Source of the DNA: Aeromonas aquatica
Lineage (GTDB): Bacteria; Pseudomonadota; Gammaproteobacteria; Enterobacterales; Aeromonadaceae
Reading direction: 5' to 3'
Assembly: GCF_000764655.1 (NCBI RefSeq)
Contig: NZ_JRGL01000104.1
Coordinates: 62,001 to 126,000 of the forward strand
DNA: 64,000 bases
Made by a program: the position numbers and the translations under genes
The notes under the pieces: generated by a model
What the model saw: only the letters and a program-made list of their open reading frames with translations
Told to the model about the DNA's origin: nothing
Database searches by the model: none
Shown here: positions 36,818 to 45,854 of the stretch, piece after piece
Layout: the number at the start of each line of letters is the position of its first letter
Numbering within the stretch: the stretch's first letter is position 1

Positions 36818-36882
36818 TATCCGGCATCAGCCAGGAGCTGGCGTGGCCCACGCCATCCACGATGCCCTGCACGCGCGATAGC
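36818..36882 (+). repeat. Diverged copy of the uvrC 3' end
   Basis: CCGGCATCAGCCAGGAGCTG at 36821 repeats 36728-36747 exactly, followed by CACGCCATCCACGATGCCCTG aligned with the last uvrC codons after a 5-base insertion; the insertion breaks the frame. The offset is 93 bp. The rest of the 289-bp gap to pgsA shows no gene. Confidence 0.8.
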
Positions 36883-37072
36883 GGTGTCAATTGAGGGGAA
36901 ACTGACCCCACCGGCGTACAAGGGCCGTGACGCAGGGGGCCCGCCAATGCCATAATGACCGGCATCCTGAGGTTGTTGATGGATCCATAGACCAAGGCGG
37001 GCACCTGTCCGGTTGCATCGGTGATCGGCTTGGGGCTACCATGTAGCGGCATACAAGAAGTGGCTGAAAATA

Positions 37073-37627
37073 ATGACAAATATTCCTAACCTGCTGACGT
37101 TTTTTCGGATTTTGCTCATCCCCGTCTTCGTCATCCTGTTCTATCTTCCCTATCAGTGGTCCTATGTGGCGGCTGCCATCGTCTTCATCCTGGCGGCAGC
37201 GACCGACTGGTTTGATGGCTATCTCGCCCGCAAGCTGAATCAGTCCACCGCCTTCGGTGCCTTCCTCGATCCGGTCGCCGACAAGATCATGGTGGCCGCA
37301 GCCCTGGTGGTCATCGTCGAGCACTACAACACCGTCTGGGTCACCATCCCTGCTATGACCATGATTGGCCGTGAGATCATCATCTCCGCCCTGCGCGAAT
37401 GGATGGCCGAGCTTGGCAAGCGCTCCTCGGTGGCGGTCAGCTGGATCGGCAAGTGGAAGACCATGATCCAGATGGTGTCGCTCACCGGCCTCATCTGGCA
37501 ATACGATATCTGGATGGTGTGGCTCGCCTACGTGCTGCTCTACGTGGCGACCGTGCTCACCTTCTGGTCCATGTTCCAGTACATGAAGGCCGCCTGGGGC
37601 GATCTGACCTATCACTCTCGCTTCTAG
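37073..37627 (+). CDS. pgsA: PgsA, phosphatidylglycerophosphate synthase
   Basis: 184 aa. The CDP-alcohol phosphotransferase signature is present across residues 43-70: DWFDGYLAR followed by [11 protein letters not shown]. Four or so membrane helices. It joins CDP-diacylglycerol and glycerol-3-phosphate on the inner membrane, the committed step to phosphatidylglycerol and cardiolipin. Gene order uvrY-uvrC-pgsA-tRNA is widely conserved. Confidence 0.95.
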   Translation: MTNIPNLLTFFRILLIPVFVILFYLPYQWSYVAAAIVFILAAATDWFDGYLARKLNQSTAFGAFLDPVADKIMVAAALVVIVEHYNTVWVTIPAMTMIGREIIISALREWMAELGKRSSVAVSWIGKWKTMIQMVSLTGLIWQYDIWMVWLAYVLLYVATVLTFWSMFQYMKAAWGDLTYHSRF

Positions 37628-37746
37628 TTTGCATGAGTGCAAACCGCTGTTTCCCTGTCGTTGGGGCAGGGAAGCAGTCATGAGCGGCAAAAGTGCAGGA
37701 TAAGGGTAAAAAACACCCGAACGATCAGCGTATTAAATGTTTTTGG

Positions 37747-37774
37747 TTGACTGAGCGAGGAACATCGCTAGAAT
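37747..37774 (+). promoter_or_regulatory. Promoter of the tRNA cluster
   Basis: TTGACT at 37747-37752, 16-base spacer, TAGAAT at 37769-37774, followed by a GC-rich discriminator (GCGTCC) typical of stable-RNA promoters under stringent control. Confidence 0.7.
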
Positions 37775-37808
37775 GCGTCCTCGTAGTCAGGCAATCAGCC
37801 AGACCGAT

Positions 37809-37884
<76 letters not shown>

Positions 37885-37919
37885 AATTCAGACAATCGAG
37901 AGCCAACTCTCTTTTGCAT

Positions 37920-37993
37920 GGCGCGTTAGCAAAGCGGTTATGCAGCGGATTGCAAATCCGTTTAGTCCGGTTCGACTCCGGAACGTGCCTCCA
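37920..37993 (+). tRNA. tRNA-Cys (anticodon GCA)
   Basis: 74 nt including encoded CCA. Acceptor stem GGCGCGT/ACGTGCC with one G-T pair, anticodon loop ATTGCAAAT, T arm CCGGTTCGACTCCGG. Confidence 0.95.
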
Positions 37994-38034
37994 TATTGAC
38001 AAGCCCGCCCTGCGGACTTGATACCGATTGCGGT

Positions 38035-38121
38035 GCCCGAGTGGTGAAATCGGTAGACACAAGGGATTTAAAATCCCTCGCTTTTCGAGGCGTGCCGGTT
38101 CGATTCCGGCCTCGGGCACCA
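38035..38121 (+). tRNA. tRNA-Leu (anticodon TAA)
   Basis: 87 nt including encoded CCA, with the long variable arm of class II tRNAs. Anticodon stem AGGGA/TCCCT encloses the loop TTTAAAA; T arm CCGGTTCGATTCCGG. Confidence 0.95.
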
Positions 38122-38140
38122 TTAAAATCAAAGACTTATG

Positions 38141-38174
38141 AAGGCCACTAGCGATAGTGGCCTTTTTTGTTTTT
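38141..38174 (+). terminator. Terminator of the tRNA cluster
   Basis: AAGGCCACTA, loop GCGA, TAGTGGCCTT, then TTTTGTTTTT. Confidence 0.9.
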
Positions 38175-38284
38175 GGCCAATGGCGACAGCTGTGACATCA
38201 GCCAGGAATGGCCTTCAAGATCTCCCTTGACCGGCGCATTGCCCTTCATGGAAGCTCAGCTCTTTCCCATGCAAGGACGAAGAC

Positions 38285-38908
38285 ATGTTACGGATATTGG
38301 GCAAGGCGTCGTCAATCAATGTGCGCAAGGTGTTGTGGGCCTGCGCCGAGATAGGTCTCCCGTTCGAACGGGAGGAGTGGGGGAGCGGTTTCCAATCCAC
38401 CCAGAGCGCCGAATTTCTGGCGTTGAACCCGAACGCCATGGTGCCCGTGATCCAGGATGGCGACTTCACGCTGTGGGAGTCGAACACCATCATCCGTTAT
38501 CTGGCGGCGCGCTATGGCGACGCTGCGCTTTATCCAACCGAAGCTCGAGCGAGGGCCATGGTCGATCAGTGGATCGATTGGCAAGCCTCGGACTTGAACA
38601 GTTCCTGGCGCTACGCCTTTATGTCCTTGGTCAGGCGTTCACCCTACCATCAGGACCCTGAGGCATTCGGCGCGGGCTGTGTGCAGTGGTCCAGACATAT
38701 GCAGATCCTGGAGCAACGGCTCGCATCTACCGGCGCCTATGTGGCGGGGAGCGGCTTCTCGCTGGCAGACATTCCCATCGGTCTGTCGGTCAATCGCTGG
38801 TTCGAAACGCCATTTGATCGTCCGCCATTGCCGGCAGTGAGTGATTACTACCAGCGGTTGAGCCGTCGACCCGGTTTTCGCCTCTATGGGAACAATGGGA
38901 CACCATAG
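38285..38908 (+). CDS. Glutathione S-transferase family protein
   Basis: 207 aa. An N-terminal thioredoxin-like domain ([40 protein letters not shown] with the cis-Pro and the Glu-Ser glutathione contact) and an all-alpha C-terminal domain ([15 protein letters not shown]). Substrate unknown. The ribosome site AAGGACGAAGAC precedes ATG 38285. A pentanucleotide repeat begins right after the stop. Confidence 0.87.
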   Translation: MLRILGKASSINVRKVLWACAEIGLPFEREEWGSGFQSTQSAEFLALNPNAMVPVIQDGDFTLWESNTIIRYLAARYGDAALYPTEARARAMVDQWIDWQASDLNSSWRYAFMSLVRRSPYHQDPEAFGAGCVQWSRHMQILEQRLASTGAYVAGSGFSLADIPIGLSVNRWFETPFDRPPLPAVSDYYQRLSRRPGFRLYGNNGTP

Positions 38909-38911
38909 GGT

Positions 38912-38952
38912 GAGTGGAGTGGAGTGGAGTGGAGTGGGATGGGATGGGAGTG
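38912..38952 (+). repeat. Pentanucleotide simple-sequence repeat
   Basis: About five GAGTG units followed by GGATG, GGATG and GGAGTG variants, immediately after the GST stop codon. Non-coding, so no phase-variable frame is evident. Confidence 0.9.
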
Positions 38953-39023
38953 ACAAGGCTACTTGCCAAGCTTTCCGGCCTCGATGCCGCCCGGAATATG
39001 CGGGGCGGCGACTGGTTGGGCAG

Positions 39024-39048
39024 TGAGCGCCGGCTCACTGCCGGCGCT
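39024..39048. other. Strong hairpin downstream of the small lipoprotein gene
   Basis: GAGCGCCGGC, loop TCACT, GCCGGCGCTC. No T tract on either strand, so a terminator role is uncertain. It lies 36 bp past the minus-strand lipoprotein gene. Confidence 0.5.
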
Positions 39049-39083
39049 CGTCTTACTCAGGTCGAGGGCACCGCGAAGATGCA

Positions 39084-39266
39084 CTAGGGGGCTTCAGACG
39101 GATTGGTAAAGTAACTACCGCCACCACCACCCATGCCCCCGCCACTGCTTTTACCGCCAGCATTGCTTCCGTCATCTCCGGTCGGGGGAGGCGTGGTCCC
39201 CCCATTGGAGGCGCAACCGGCCAGCAAGAGTTGTATTCCTATCAGGCAAATTTTCCAGCTTTTCAT
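39084..39266 (-). CDS. Small Gly-rich lipoprotein
   Basis: 60 aa. MKSWKICLIGIQLLLAGC is a classic lipoprotein signal (lipobox LLAGC), followed by a Thr/Pro stretch and a run of Gly and Ser (SSGGGMGGGGGSYF). No family recognised. ATG 39266 is chosen for GAGGA 7 bases upstream; the frame is open further but without coding character. Confidence 0.6.
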   Translation of the reverse strand: MKSWKICLIGIQLLLAGCASNGGTTPPPTGDDGSNAGGKSSGGGMGGGGGSYFTNPSEAP

Positions 39267-39961
39267 GACCATGTCCTCTACTGCTTGCTTGTCCAGCGGC
39301 CGGGCCGGACAAATCGGTCGAACTGAACAAGGTAACGCTGAGTTTAGCCCAGCTACACCCCCCTCATGTATGAGGCGCTTCGGCCAAACACTGCCAATGA
39401 GTTCGGGTTGCCGATACCGAGCCGGAGGGGCGACCGAGCAAGACTGATCCCAATGCACCTCGGCTCCGCAAGCAGCTCGCCACCAAGGGCGAGGTACCAT
39501 TTTCCCGCAGGCAATCCATCTGAGGCTACCCAGTCCAATATGGGCGGAAGATGCGGCTTGATAGAACAAAAAATACTCAATTTTTTGTTGCAGATCTGGC
39601 ATGGCAAAGGGGGTCTCAATCGCTGCGATACATGCCTGCCCTTTCCCACACCATTCGCCGCCGCCTCAAGCAACCCAGATCCCATCGAATCAATCTCATA
39701 GCGTGCAACCCCGGTGGCGGGGTCAGGATCGCGCACGAGAAAGGGGGGATCAGGCTGGCAAGGCGACTATCGGAAGGTAGTAGCCGAGCGGGGCTATGGC
39801 CCTTGGATGGCCTCGTTTTTGGCGCCGTCTCTTGCGCGCAGAGCGGCAGAAGCTGACGTACGCTTGACGCTTTATCACAAAAGGAACCGCCCGCTTGAAC
39901 ATCAACGACGTCAGATCAGACAGGGAAAAATTGAACGAACACCAACTTCAAGGAATCCATC
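39267..39961. other. 695-bp stretch without a convincing gene
   Basis: Both strands have open frames above 100 codons here, but their composition (scattered rare residues, no domain, no ribosome site) does not look coding. One inverted repeat, CAAAAAAT-ACTCA-ATTTTTTG at 39568-39588, could be a weak terminator or RNA hairpin. The base composition is less GC-rich than its surroundings. Confidence 0.4.
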
Positions 39962-40669
39962 ATGAGTGTGCTCAATATGAGATATGTGCTCCTCAGCACA
40001 ATGGCGCTGCTGCTAGGCAGTTGTGACACCGAAACCATGGTGCCCGTGCCCAGTGGGAGCGGGGGAGGTAATGGCCCGGGCGCAAGGCAGATCACCAATC
40101 TGCAAGTCACCCCCTCAGAGAGCCGTATCCCGGCAGGATTGCAACAGCAGTTTATTGCAAAGGTCACTCTGGATGATGGCTCCATAACAGATGCCACCCA
40201 TGACGTGATCCTTCAGTGGAGCAGCAGTGATGCCAGCATCGTCACCGTCGATGCCACTGGTCGTGCGACCGCTGTCGGGGCCGGGATAGCCAGCGTCAAC
40301 GCCACTGGGACCGAGAACGGCAAGGTATTTGAGGCAAGCGCCCGGTTGGAGGTGACGGATGCCGTTGTCACCGATCTGGCCCTCACCCCAACGACCGCCT
40401 CCAGCATGCCGCCCTCGGCGTCGCAACCTATCGTCATCACCGTTTTTGTCGCCAACGCGACACTCTCTGATGGCAGCATTCTCGACCTGACCAACAACCC
40501 GGCCCTGAACTGGAGCAGCAGTGATGTGGCGGTCGCCACCGTCAGCAACTCTGCCAGCAGTAAAGGAGCGGCGACCGCCGCCGGGGCGGGTACCACCACT
40601 ATCACCGCGACCGGGATACTCAATGGGCAGAACTTCAGTGCAACCGCAGACTTGACCGTGACCCCGTGA
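39962..40669 (+). CDS. Lipoprotein with two bacterial Ig-like (Big_2) domains
   Basis: 235 aa. Signal with lipobox (ALLLGSC, Cys near 21), a Gly/Pro linker, then two Big_2-type repeats: first about 45-130 (LQVTPSESRIPAGLQQQFIA, WSSSDASIVTVDATGRATAV), second about 138-234 (LALTPTTASS, WSSSDVAVATVS). Such domains occur in surface and adhesin-like proteins; the role is not known. AAGGA lies 7 bases before ATG 39962. The neighbouring lipoprotein gene is divergent across non-coding DNA. Confidence 0.82.
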   Translation: MSVLNMRYVLLSTMALLLGSCDTETMVPVPSGSGGGNGPGARQITNLQVTPSESRIPAGLQQQFIAKVTLDDGSITDATHDVILQWSSSDASIVTVDATGRATAVGAGIASVNATGTENGKVFEASARLEVTDAVVTDLALTPTTASSMPPSASQPIVITVFVANATLSDGSILDLTNNPALNWSSSDVAVATVSNSASSKGAATAAGAGTTTITATGILNGQNFSATADLTVTP

Positions 40670-40941
40670 CTGGCGTCGTGGTAACGGGTAGTACCTTACC
40701 AGTGTGACCATGACGGCAGAGCACCGGCTCTGCCACCTCTTTCCCCCCAATTCTCTTCGTTTCACTTCACATTGCGAGCCCAACCGGGTCAGGTCGTGCG
40801 CCTTTGGGGGGCGCGCCATTGATCGCCTGTCTGATCATGATGAATCGGCCCGGCTGCCAGCACACCAGCGCTCGCTTCGTGCGGCGGGCTGGGCTAGAGT
40901 CGGCCTCCTGGATTGTCGTCAGGCTGAACAAGAGGTCATTC

Positions 40942-41229
40942 ATGCTGAAAGTCATCGCGCAGGATTTCATCAAGCGGGATCGCATCGAGGAGGTCATGCC
41001 CCTGTATCGGGAGCTGGTGGAGAAGACCAGGGCAGAGCCGCTGTGCCTCTCTTATGAACTGTGCATCGATCAGAAAGATCCCGGGCACTTCGTGTTTGTG
41101 GAGGAGTGGCCCGACAGGGCGGCCCTGGATGCGCACTGCGCCACCGAGCATTTCCAGCGGCTGGTGCCATTGATCGATCTGCATCAACGGCAGCCCGGCA
41201 CTTATCTGCTGATGGATGCGTTCGCCTGA
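40942..41229 (+). CDS. Antibiotic-biosynthesis-monooxygenase-like (YgiN-type) small protein
   Basis: 95 aa, one ABM ferredoxin-like domain: MLKVIAQDFIKRDRIEEVMP, then CLSYELCIDQKDPGHFVFVEEW and HFQRLVPLID. Members act on quinols or as dimeric stress proteins. ATG 40942 has AGAGGT 6 bases upstream. The frame is open further upstream but would not add known sequence. The 272 bp before it hold no gene. Confidence 0.8.
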   Translation: MLKVIAQDFIKRDRIEEVMPLYRELVEKTRAEPLCLSYELCIDQKDPGHFVFVEEWPDRAALDAHCATEHFQRLVPLIDLHQRQPGTYLLMDAFA

Positions 41230-41268
41230 TGCGGCACTGACAGTGTCATCAGGCTGGAAGCGCGCCCA

Positions 41269-41297
41269 TAAAAAATCCGAAACCCAAGGTTTCGGAT
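41269..41297 (-). terminator. Terminator of the GlsB/YeaQ-like gene
   Basis: ATCCGAAACC and GGTTTCGGAT with a 3-base loop; the A tract at 41270-41275 reads as a T tract on the minus strand. Confidence 0.8.
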
Positions 41298-41350
41298 CCT
41301 GGCCCACCGGGGGACACACAGTTTGTACTAGCAGGGAGGCAGTCGGTCGT

Positions 41351-41599
41351 TTAAGTGCGCACCTTGTTGTAGATAAACAGTACGATCAAGGCGCCGACGG
41401 TAGCGATAAGAATACTCGGCAGATTGAAGCCGGTGATGGTGCCCATGCCTAGCAGGGTGCTGACATAGCCACCCACCATGGCGCCGATCACACCCAGGAT
41501 CACCGTCATGAAGAAACCACCACCATCCTTGCCCGGCATGATCCATTTGGCCAAGATGCCGACGATCAATCCCAATACAACCCAAGTAATAAATCCCAT
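41351..41599 (-). CDS. GlsB/YeaQ/YmgE-family small membrane protein
   Basis: 82 aa, three hydrophobic segments with the family pattern MGFITWVVLGLIVGILAKWI, MPGKDGGGFFMTVILGVIGA and a C-terminal IATVGALIVLFIYNKV. Linked to general stress in relatives. Convergent with the monooxygenase-like gene. Confidence 0.88.
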   Translation of the reverse strand: MGFITWVVLGLIVGILAKWIMPGKDGGGFFMTVILGVIGAMVGGYVSTLLGMGTITGFNLPSILIATVGALIVLFIYNKVRT

Positions 41600-41723
41600 A
41601 ACATCATCCTCGCTGTGTGAAGAGATTTAGAGTATACGCAGCGGATTGGATTGCATCCCGTCCAGGGACAGGGTTGGTCATAAATCGTCATATGAGAACC
41701 TAAGCCCCCTATGATACCCCTGC

Positions 41724-42449
41724 TCAGGGGAGCGTGCGGGTCTCCAGCCGTTGTCCTGCCGGCGAGCAGATCAAGACGGAGCCCTGCTCGAACCAATCTC
41801 CCAGTACGATGCGCCGCGCCGGTTTGCCGTCCAGCTTGAAATCGTGGATGGCGGGTCTGTGGGTATGGCCGTGGATGATGGTCCGGCAGCCGTGTTGGTG
41901 CAGCATCTCGTCCACCGCCGCCGGGGTGACATCCATGATGAACTGCTGCTTGCTGGCATTCTCCATCTGGCTTTTGCCGCGCATCTTGCCGGCGATGCGC
42001 TGGCGGCGACCGAGGGGCAGGCGCAGGAACAGCCAGCGCAGCCATGTCAGCTGGGTGATGCGGCGAAACTTCTGATAGTCGACATCCTGGGTGCAGAGCA
42101 GATCGCCGTGGCTGAGCAACACCCGCTCGCCGTAGAGCTCGATGATGCAGGGATCGCCGAGCAGGGTCATGCCCGCGCGCCTGGCAAACTGCCGGCCCAG
42201 CAGGAAGTCGCGGTTGCCGTGGATGAAGTAGATGGGCACCCCTTGCTGGCTCAGCGCGAGGAAGGCGTCCGCCACCTCCTGGTGGAGCGGGTTGGGATCG
42301 TCATCGCCAATCCAGAATTCGAACAAATCCCCCAGCACATAGAGCGCATCGGCGCCCGGGGCGTCCTGTTCCAGAAAGTGCACCAGGGCGGCCGTCATAT
42401 CGGGCCTCGCCTGGCTTAGGTGAATGTCACTGATAAAGAGGGTGCTCAT
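41724..42449 (-). CDS. lpxH: LpxH, UDP-2,3-diacylglucosamine pyrophosphatase
   Basis: 241 aa. A calcineurin-like phosphoesterase with metal-binding motifs FISDIHLS, LGDLFEFW, IHGNRDFLLG, LSHGDLLCTQD and IIHGHTHRP. It cleaves UDP-2,3-diacylglucosamine to lipid X in lipid A synthesis. ATG overlaps the stop of the upstream DUF4269 gene (ATGA). ppiB lies just upstream of that; ppiB-lpxH neighbourhood is common. Confidence 0.94.
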   Translation of the reverse strand: MSTLFISDIHLSQARPDMTAALVHFLEQDAPGADALYVLGDLFEFWIGDDDPNPLHQEVADAFLALSQQGVPIYFIHGNRDFLLGRQFARRAGMTLLGDPCIIELYGERVLLSHGDLLCTQDVDYQKFRRITQLTWLRWLFLRLPLGRRQRIAGKMRGKSQMENASKQQFIMDVTPAAVDEMLHQHGCRTIIHGHTHRPAIHDFKLDGKPARRIVLGDWFEQGSVLICSPAGQRLETRTLP

Positions 42450-43057
42450 GAGATCCTGGGCATCGGGAGGTTGTCCTCGAAACGGGGGACATGGGTAAGG
42501 GGAGAAGATTGCCAGATGAGCCGCTCCAGATCGACCCTTTCCAGGGCCAACAGCGCCTGATAAGGGTCGCCGGGCAGCCCCAGCAGCTGGCAGATGGCCG
42601 CCTCTCCCTTGAGCCCTTGCTCGAGGCGAAGGTGCAGCACAGCCCGATAAAACGCCCAGCCGAAGTGTTCCAGCAAGGCCGCCATCAGGCTGAGGTGGCG
42701 CCAGCCGTTGCGCGTATGGATGGGGAAGGGAGTGACATAGAGCTCGACGGGCCAGACTCGGTCATCGGGGCCGGTCAGCTCGTGCTCCAGCAACCATACC
42801 CGCTCCCCCTTGTCGCTTGCCTGCCAGCCCTGGCGGGCAAGCAGGGCGGCCAGGGCGGCGGGATCCCTGTGCTGGCAGAGGATATCGAGATCGCTGCCCG
42901 GTCTGTCGAGCCCGATGGCAACCGTGCTCACCAGTGCCAGATCCTGGCAGAGGAGCAGCAGCTCATCCCACAGACCGGCGCCGAGGAGGGCATGGGCCGA
43001 ACGCTGGCGCTCGTTGCCGAGCGCCAGATAGTCGAGACGGCGCCAGTTCTGGGCCAA
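42446..43057 (-). CDS. DUF4269 nucleotidyltransferase-like protein
   Basis: 203 aa from TTG 43057. The DUF4269 pattern is LDYLALGNERQRSAHALL, VSTVAIGLDRPGSDLDILC (nucleotidyltransferase-like Gly/Asp-x-Asp) and a HLSLMAALLEHFG segment. No function established. The frame is open back to 43183, but the ppiB terminator (43084-43110) lies inside that stretch; the start near 43057 fits the family's usual N-terminus. Coupled to lpxH by ATGA. Confidence 0.75.
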   Translation of the reverse strand: MAQNWRRLDYLALGNERQRSAHALLGAGLWDELLLLCQDLALVSTVAIGLDRPGSDLDILCQHRDPAALAALLARQGWQASDKGERVWLLEHELTGPDDRVWPVELYVTPFPIHTRNGWRHLSLMAALLEHFGWAFYRAVLHLRLEQGLKGEAAICQLLGLPGDPYQALLALERVDLERLIWQSSPLTHVPRFEDNLPMPRIS

Positions 43058-43083
43058 GGGCGAAGGAGCGCCCCGCGCAGATG

Positions 43084-43110
43084 GAAAAACTGCGGCCGGG
43101 GCCGCAGTTT
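43084..43110 (-). terminator. Terminator of ppiB
   Basis: Minus strand AAACTGCGGCC, CC loop, GGCCGCAGTTTTT. Confidence 0.85.
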
Positions 43111-43133
43111 CATCGCTACGCAGCAGACAACAA

Positions 43134-43631
43134 TCAGTCGGCAAGGGTGACCTTGGTGATGACGACGTTCTCAACCGGTACATCCTGGTGCATACGGCCG
43201 GAGTTACCGGTCTTGACGCCCTTGATCTTGTTGACCACGTCCATGCCGGCGGTCACTTCGCCGAACACGCAGTAGCCGAAGCCCTGGGTGGTCGGGGACT
43301 TGAAGTCGAGGAAATCGTTGTTGTTCACGTTGATGAAGAACTGGGCGCTGGCAGAGTGCGGCTCGGAGGTGCGGGCCATGGCGATGGTGCCAATCTTGTT
43401 GGACAGGCCGTTGGCCGCCTCGTTCTTGATGGGAGCGCGAGTCTCTTTCTCTTCGAAGCCGGGAGCATAACCGCCGCCCTGGATCATGAAGCCGTCGATG
43501 ACGCGGTGGAAGATGGTGTTGTCATAGTGACCGTCACGGCAGTATTGCAGGAAGTTGGCCACGGTTTCCGGGGCTTTTTCCGCATTCAGGGTCAGGGTGA
43601 TGTCGCCGTGGTTGGTGTGCAGAGTAACCAT
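43134..43631 (-). CDS. ppiB: PpiB, cytoplasmic peptidyl-prolyl isomerase (cyclophilin)
   Basis: 165 aa. Cyclophilin core: [15 protein letters not shown] (catalytic Arg), [33 protein letters not shown] and FGYCVFGEV. No signal peptide, which marks the cytoplasmic type. ATG 43631 has AAGGAC 6 bases upstream. Divergent from cysS. Confidence 0.94.
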   Translation of the reverse strand: MVTLHTNHGDITLTLNAEKAPETVANFLQYCRDGHYDNTIFHRVIDGFMIQGGGYAPGFEEKETRAPIKNEAANGLSNKIGTIAMARTSEPHSASAQFFINVNNNDFLDFKSPTTQGFGYCVFGEVTAGMDVVNKIKGVKTGNSGRMHQDVPVENVVITKVTLAD

Positions 43632-43844
43632 GATATGTCCTTTCAAATGTTGCGCGAGCACGAAGCCGGCTCGCGGCTGTTGCATGGGTTGTGGCATAAA
43701 GTGGTGGCAATTCTAGCCCAACAAGGCCGCCCGGCATAGGGCTGACATGGCGTGAACGCCAGATCCGGCGCGTTTGCGCCTCGTTTTCTCCACCGGATGC
43801 GGTTAGAATGTCAGACCATTTTACTCACAGGCAGTGGTCATAAG

Positions 43845-45221
43845 ATGCTGAAGATCTACAACACACTCACTCGTCAAAAAGAAGAATTCAAACCTATCCA
43901 CCCGGGCAAGGTGGGCATGTATGTGTGTGGGGTCACCATCTACGATCACTGTCATATCGGGCACGGTCGCACCTTCGTCGCCTTCGACGTGGTGGCCCGT
44001 TACCTGCGCTACAGCGGCTATGAGCTGAACTACGTGCGCAACGTCACCGACGTGGACGACAAGATCATCAAGCGCGCCGCCGAAACCCGGGTCACCTGTG
44101 ACGAGCTGACCGAACGGCTGATCGGCGACATGCACGCCGACTTCGATGCCCTCGGCATGGTGCGTCCGGACGTCGAGCCCCGCGCCACCCAGCACATCCA
44201 TGAGATCATCGATCTGGTCGAGACCCTGATCGCCAAGGATCACGCCTACGTGGCCGACAACGGCGACGTCATGTTCATCGTCGAATCCTTCGCCGACTAC
44301 GGCAAGCTCTCCGGTCAGGATCTGGAACAGCTGCAGGCCGGTGCCCGGGTCGACGTGGTGGATGCCAAGCGCAATCCGCTCGACTTCGTGCTGTGGAAGA
44401 TGTCCAAGCCCGGCGAGCCGACCTGGGACAGCCCCTGGGGCCCGGGTCGTCCCGGCTGGCACATCGAGTGCTCCGCCATGAACTCCAAGCACCTTGGCAA
44501 CCACTTCGACATCCACGGTGGCGGCTCGGATCTGCAGTTCCCGCACCACGAGAACGAGATCGCCCAGTCCTGCTGCGCCCACGGTGGCGACTACGTCAAC
44601 ACCTGGATGCACAGCGGCATGGTGATGGTGGACAAAGAGAAGATGTCCAAGTCCCTCGGCAACTTCTTCACCATCCGCGACGTCTTGGCTCATTACGATG
44701 CCGAGAGCGTGCGCTACTTCCTGATGTCCGGCCACTACCGCAGCCAGCTCAACTACTCGGAAGACAACCTGAAACAGGCCCGCGCCGCCCTGGAGCGGAT
44801 GTATACCGCCCTGCGCGACCTGCCTGCGGCCCCCGCCGCCGGTGGCGAAGAGCAGGTGGCCCGCTTCAAGGAGGCGATGGACGACGACTTCAACACCCCG
44901 GAAGCCTACTCCGCCCTGTTCGATCTGGTGCGCGAGATCAACCGCCAGAAGGCCGAAGATCTGACCGTGGCCGCGGGCCTCGGTGCCCGCCTGCGCGAAC
45001 TCGGCGCCGTGCTAGGCATTCTGCAGCAGGATCCGGACGCCTTCCTCAAGGGCAATGACGCCGATGAAGAAGTGGCCGAGATCGAGCAACTGATCGCCCA
45101 GCGCAACCAGGCCCGTGCAGACAAGAACTGGGCCGCCGCCGACGCCGCCCGCAACCGTCTCACCGAGATGGGAATCGTGCTGGAAGACAGCGCCGGCAAG
45201 ACCAGCTGGCGCCGTGCCTAA
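43845..45221 (+). CDS. cysS: CysS, cysteinyl-tRNA synthetase
   Basis: 458 aa. [19 protein letters not shown] carries the HIGH motif and the first zinc Cys; WHIECSAMN and HHENEIAQ give other zinc ligands; KMSKSLGN is the KMSKS loop. Charges tRNA-Cys in the cytoplasm. ATG 43845 matches the family start [13 protein letters not shown]. Terminator at 45260. Confidence 0.96.
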   Translation: MLKIYNTLTRQKEEFKPIHPGKVGMYVCGVTIYDHCHIGHGRTFVAFDVVARYLRYSGYELNYVRNVTDVDDKIIKRAAETRVTCDELTERLIGDMHADFDALGMVRPDVEPRATQHIHEIIDLVETLIAKDHAYVADNGDVMFIVESFADYGKLSGQDLEQLQAGARVDVVDAKRNPLDFVLWKMSKPGEPTWDSPWGPGRPGWHIECSAMNSKHLGNHFDIHGGGSDLQFPHHENEIAQSCCAHGGDYVNTWMHSGMVMVDKEKMSKSLGNFFTIRDVLAHYDAESVRYFLMSGHYRSQLNYSEDNLKQARAALERMYTALRDLPAAPAAGGEEQVARFKEAMDDDFNTPEAYSALFDLVREINRQKAEDLTVAAGLGARLRELGAVLGILQQDPDAFLKGNDADEEVAEIEQLIAQRNQARADKNWAAADAARNRLTEMGIVLEDSAGKTSWRRA

Positions 45222-45259
45222 GACCGGTTGCCCTGTTGGAGCCAACAGGTTGACCCAAT

Positions 45260-45294
45260 AAAAAACCGCAGCCCTAGGGCTGCGGTTTTTGTTT
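45260..45294 (+). terminator. Terminator after cysS
   Basis: AAAAACCGCAGCCC, TA, GGGCTGCGGTTTTTGTTT. Confidence 0.9.
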
Positions 45295-45333
45295 GTGGTC
45301 TGCCGGAGGGCTGACACGTTCCCTCTCTCCTGA

Positions 45334-45688
45334 TTGGCATGGCTTCGCCATGCAGGACGCGAGGGCCTTGCCCTCGAAGGGGTTTCGCCCGCCCTTCGGG
45401 CTGGGGCGAGTGACTTTGGAAAGACCCGCTCTCTTTGGCAAATAACACCAAAAGTCTTTTCCCCCGGCAAACCGCCCGCTTCGCGGGTTCCCTCGCCTCG
45501 TCCAACGGGTCGGACGGAGCGCCGCACACGGCACTTTGGCCTACGCCATAACCTCCCTGTTCTCGCGCCAAATCGGGGTCGAGCAGTGCTCGCCCTGATC
45601 CGCTTTGGCCCCTGCCGGCTGCGGCTGCGCCATCATCCCTGATGGCGCTCCTGACCCGTTGAACTCGACTCGGCGGTTTGCAGGGGGA
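45334..45688 (-). repeat. Long intergenic repeat, copy A (inverted relative to copy B)
   Basis: Read on the minus strand it shares with 48496-48860 a series of blocks in the same order: GGGGCCAAA, TTTGGCGC, CGAGGGAACCCG, GAAGACTTTTGGTG-like, TCTTTCCAAAGTCACTCGCC, GGCGAAACCCC, CGAGGGCA..GCCCTCG, GTCCTGCATGGCGAAGCC. It contains several internal hairpins and open frames on both strands that do not look coding. It lies directly beside the AT-rich island. Confidence 0.8.
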
Positions 45689-45854
45689 ACCAATACCGTG
45701 GCCGCCCGTGATACCAGTTTTAATATTGACAGCCTATCCCACCGCAAGGAAATTGAAGTGCATGGTACTGGCTAAATAACGTTCTGGTTTGGGTGCGGAC
45801 TGTTTGGCAGATAGAAATTAATAACCGCATCCCTTGGGCTGCGGTCTTTATATG

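Noticed and set aside
39353-39736. 127-codon minus-strand frame in the gene-poor patch
   Set aside because: No recognisable domain or ribosome site; overlaps an equally long frame on the other strand.
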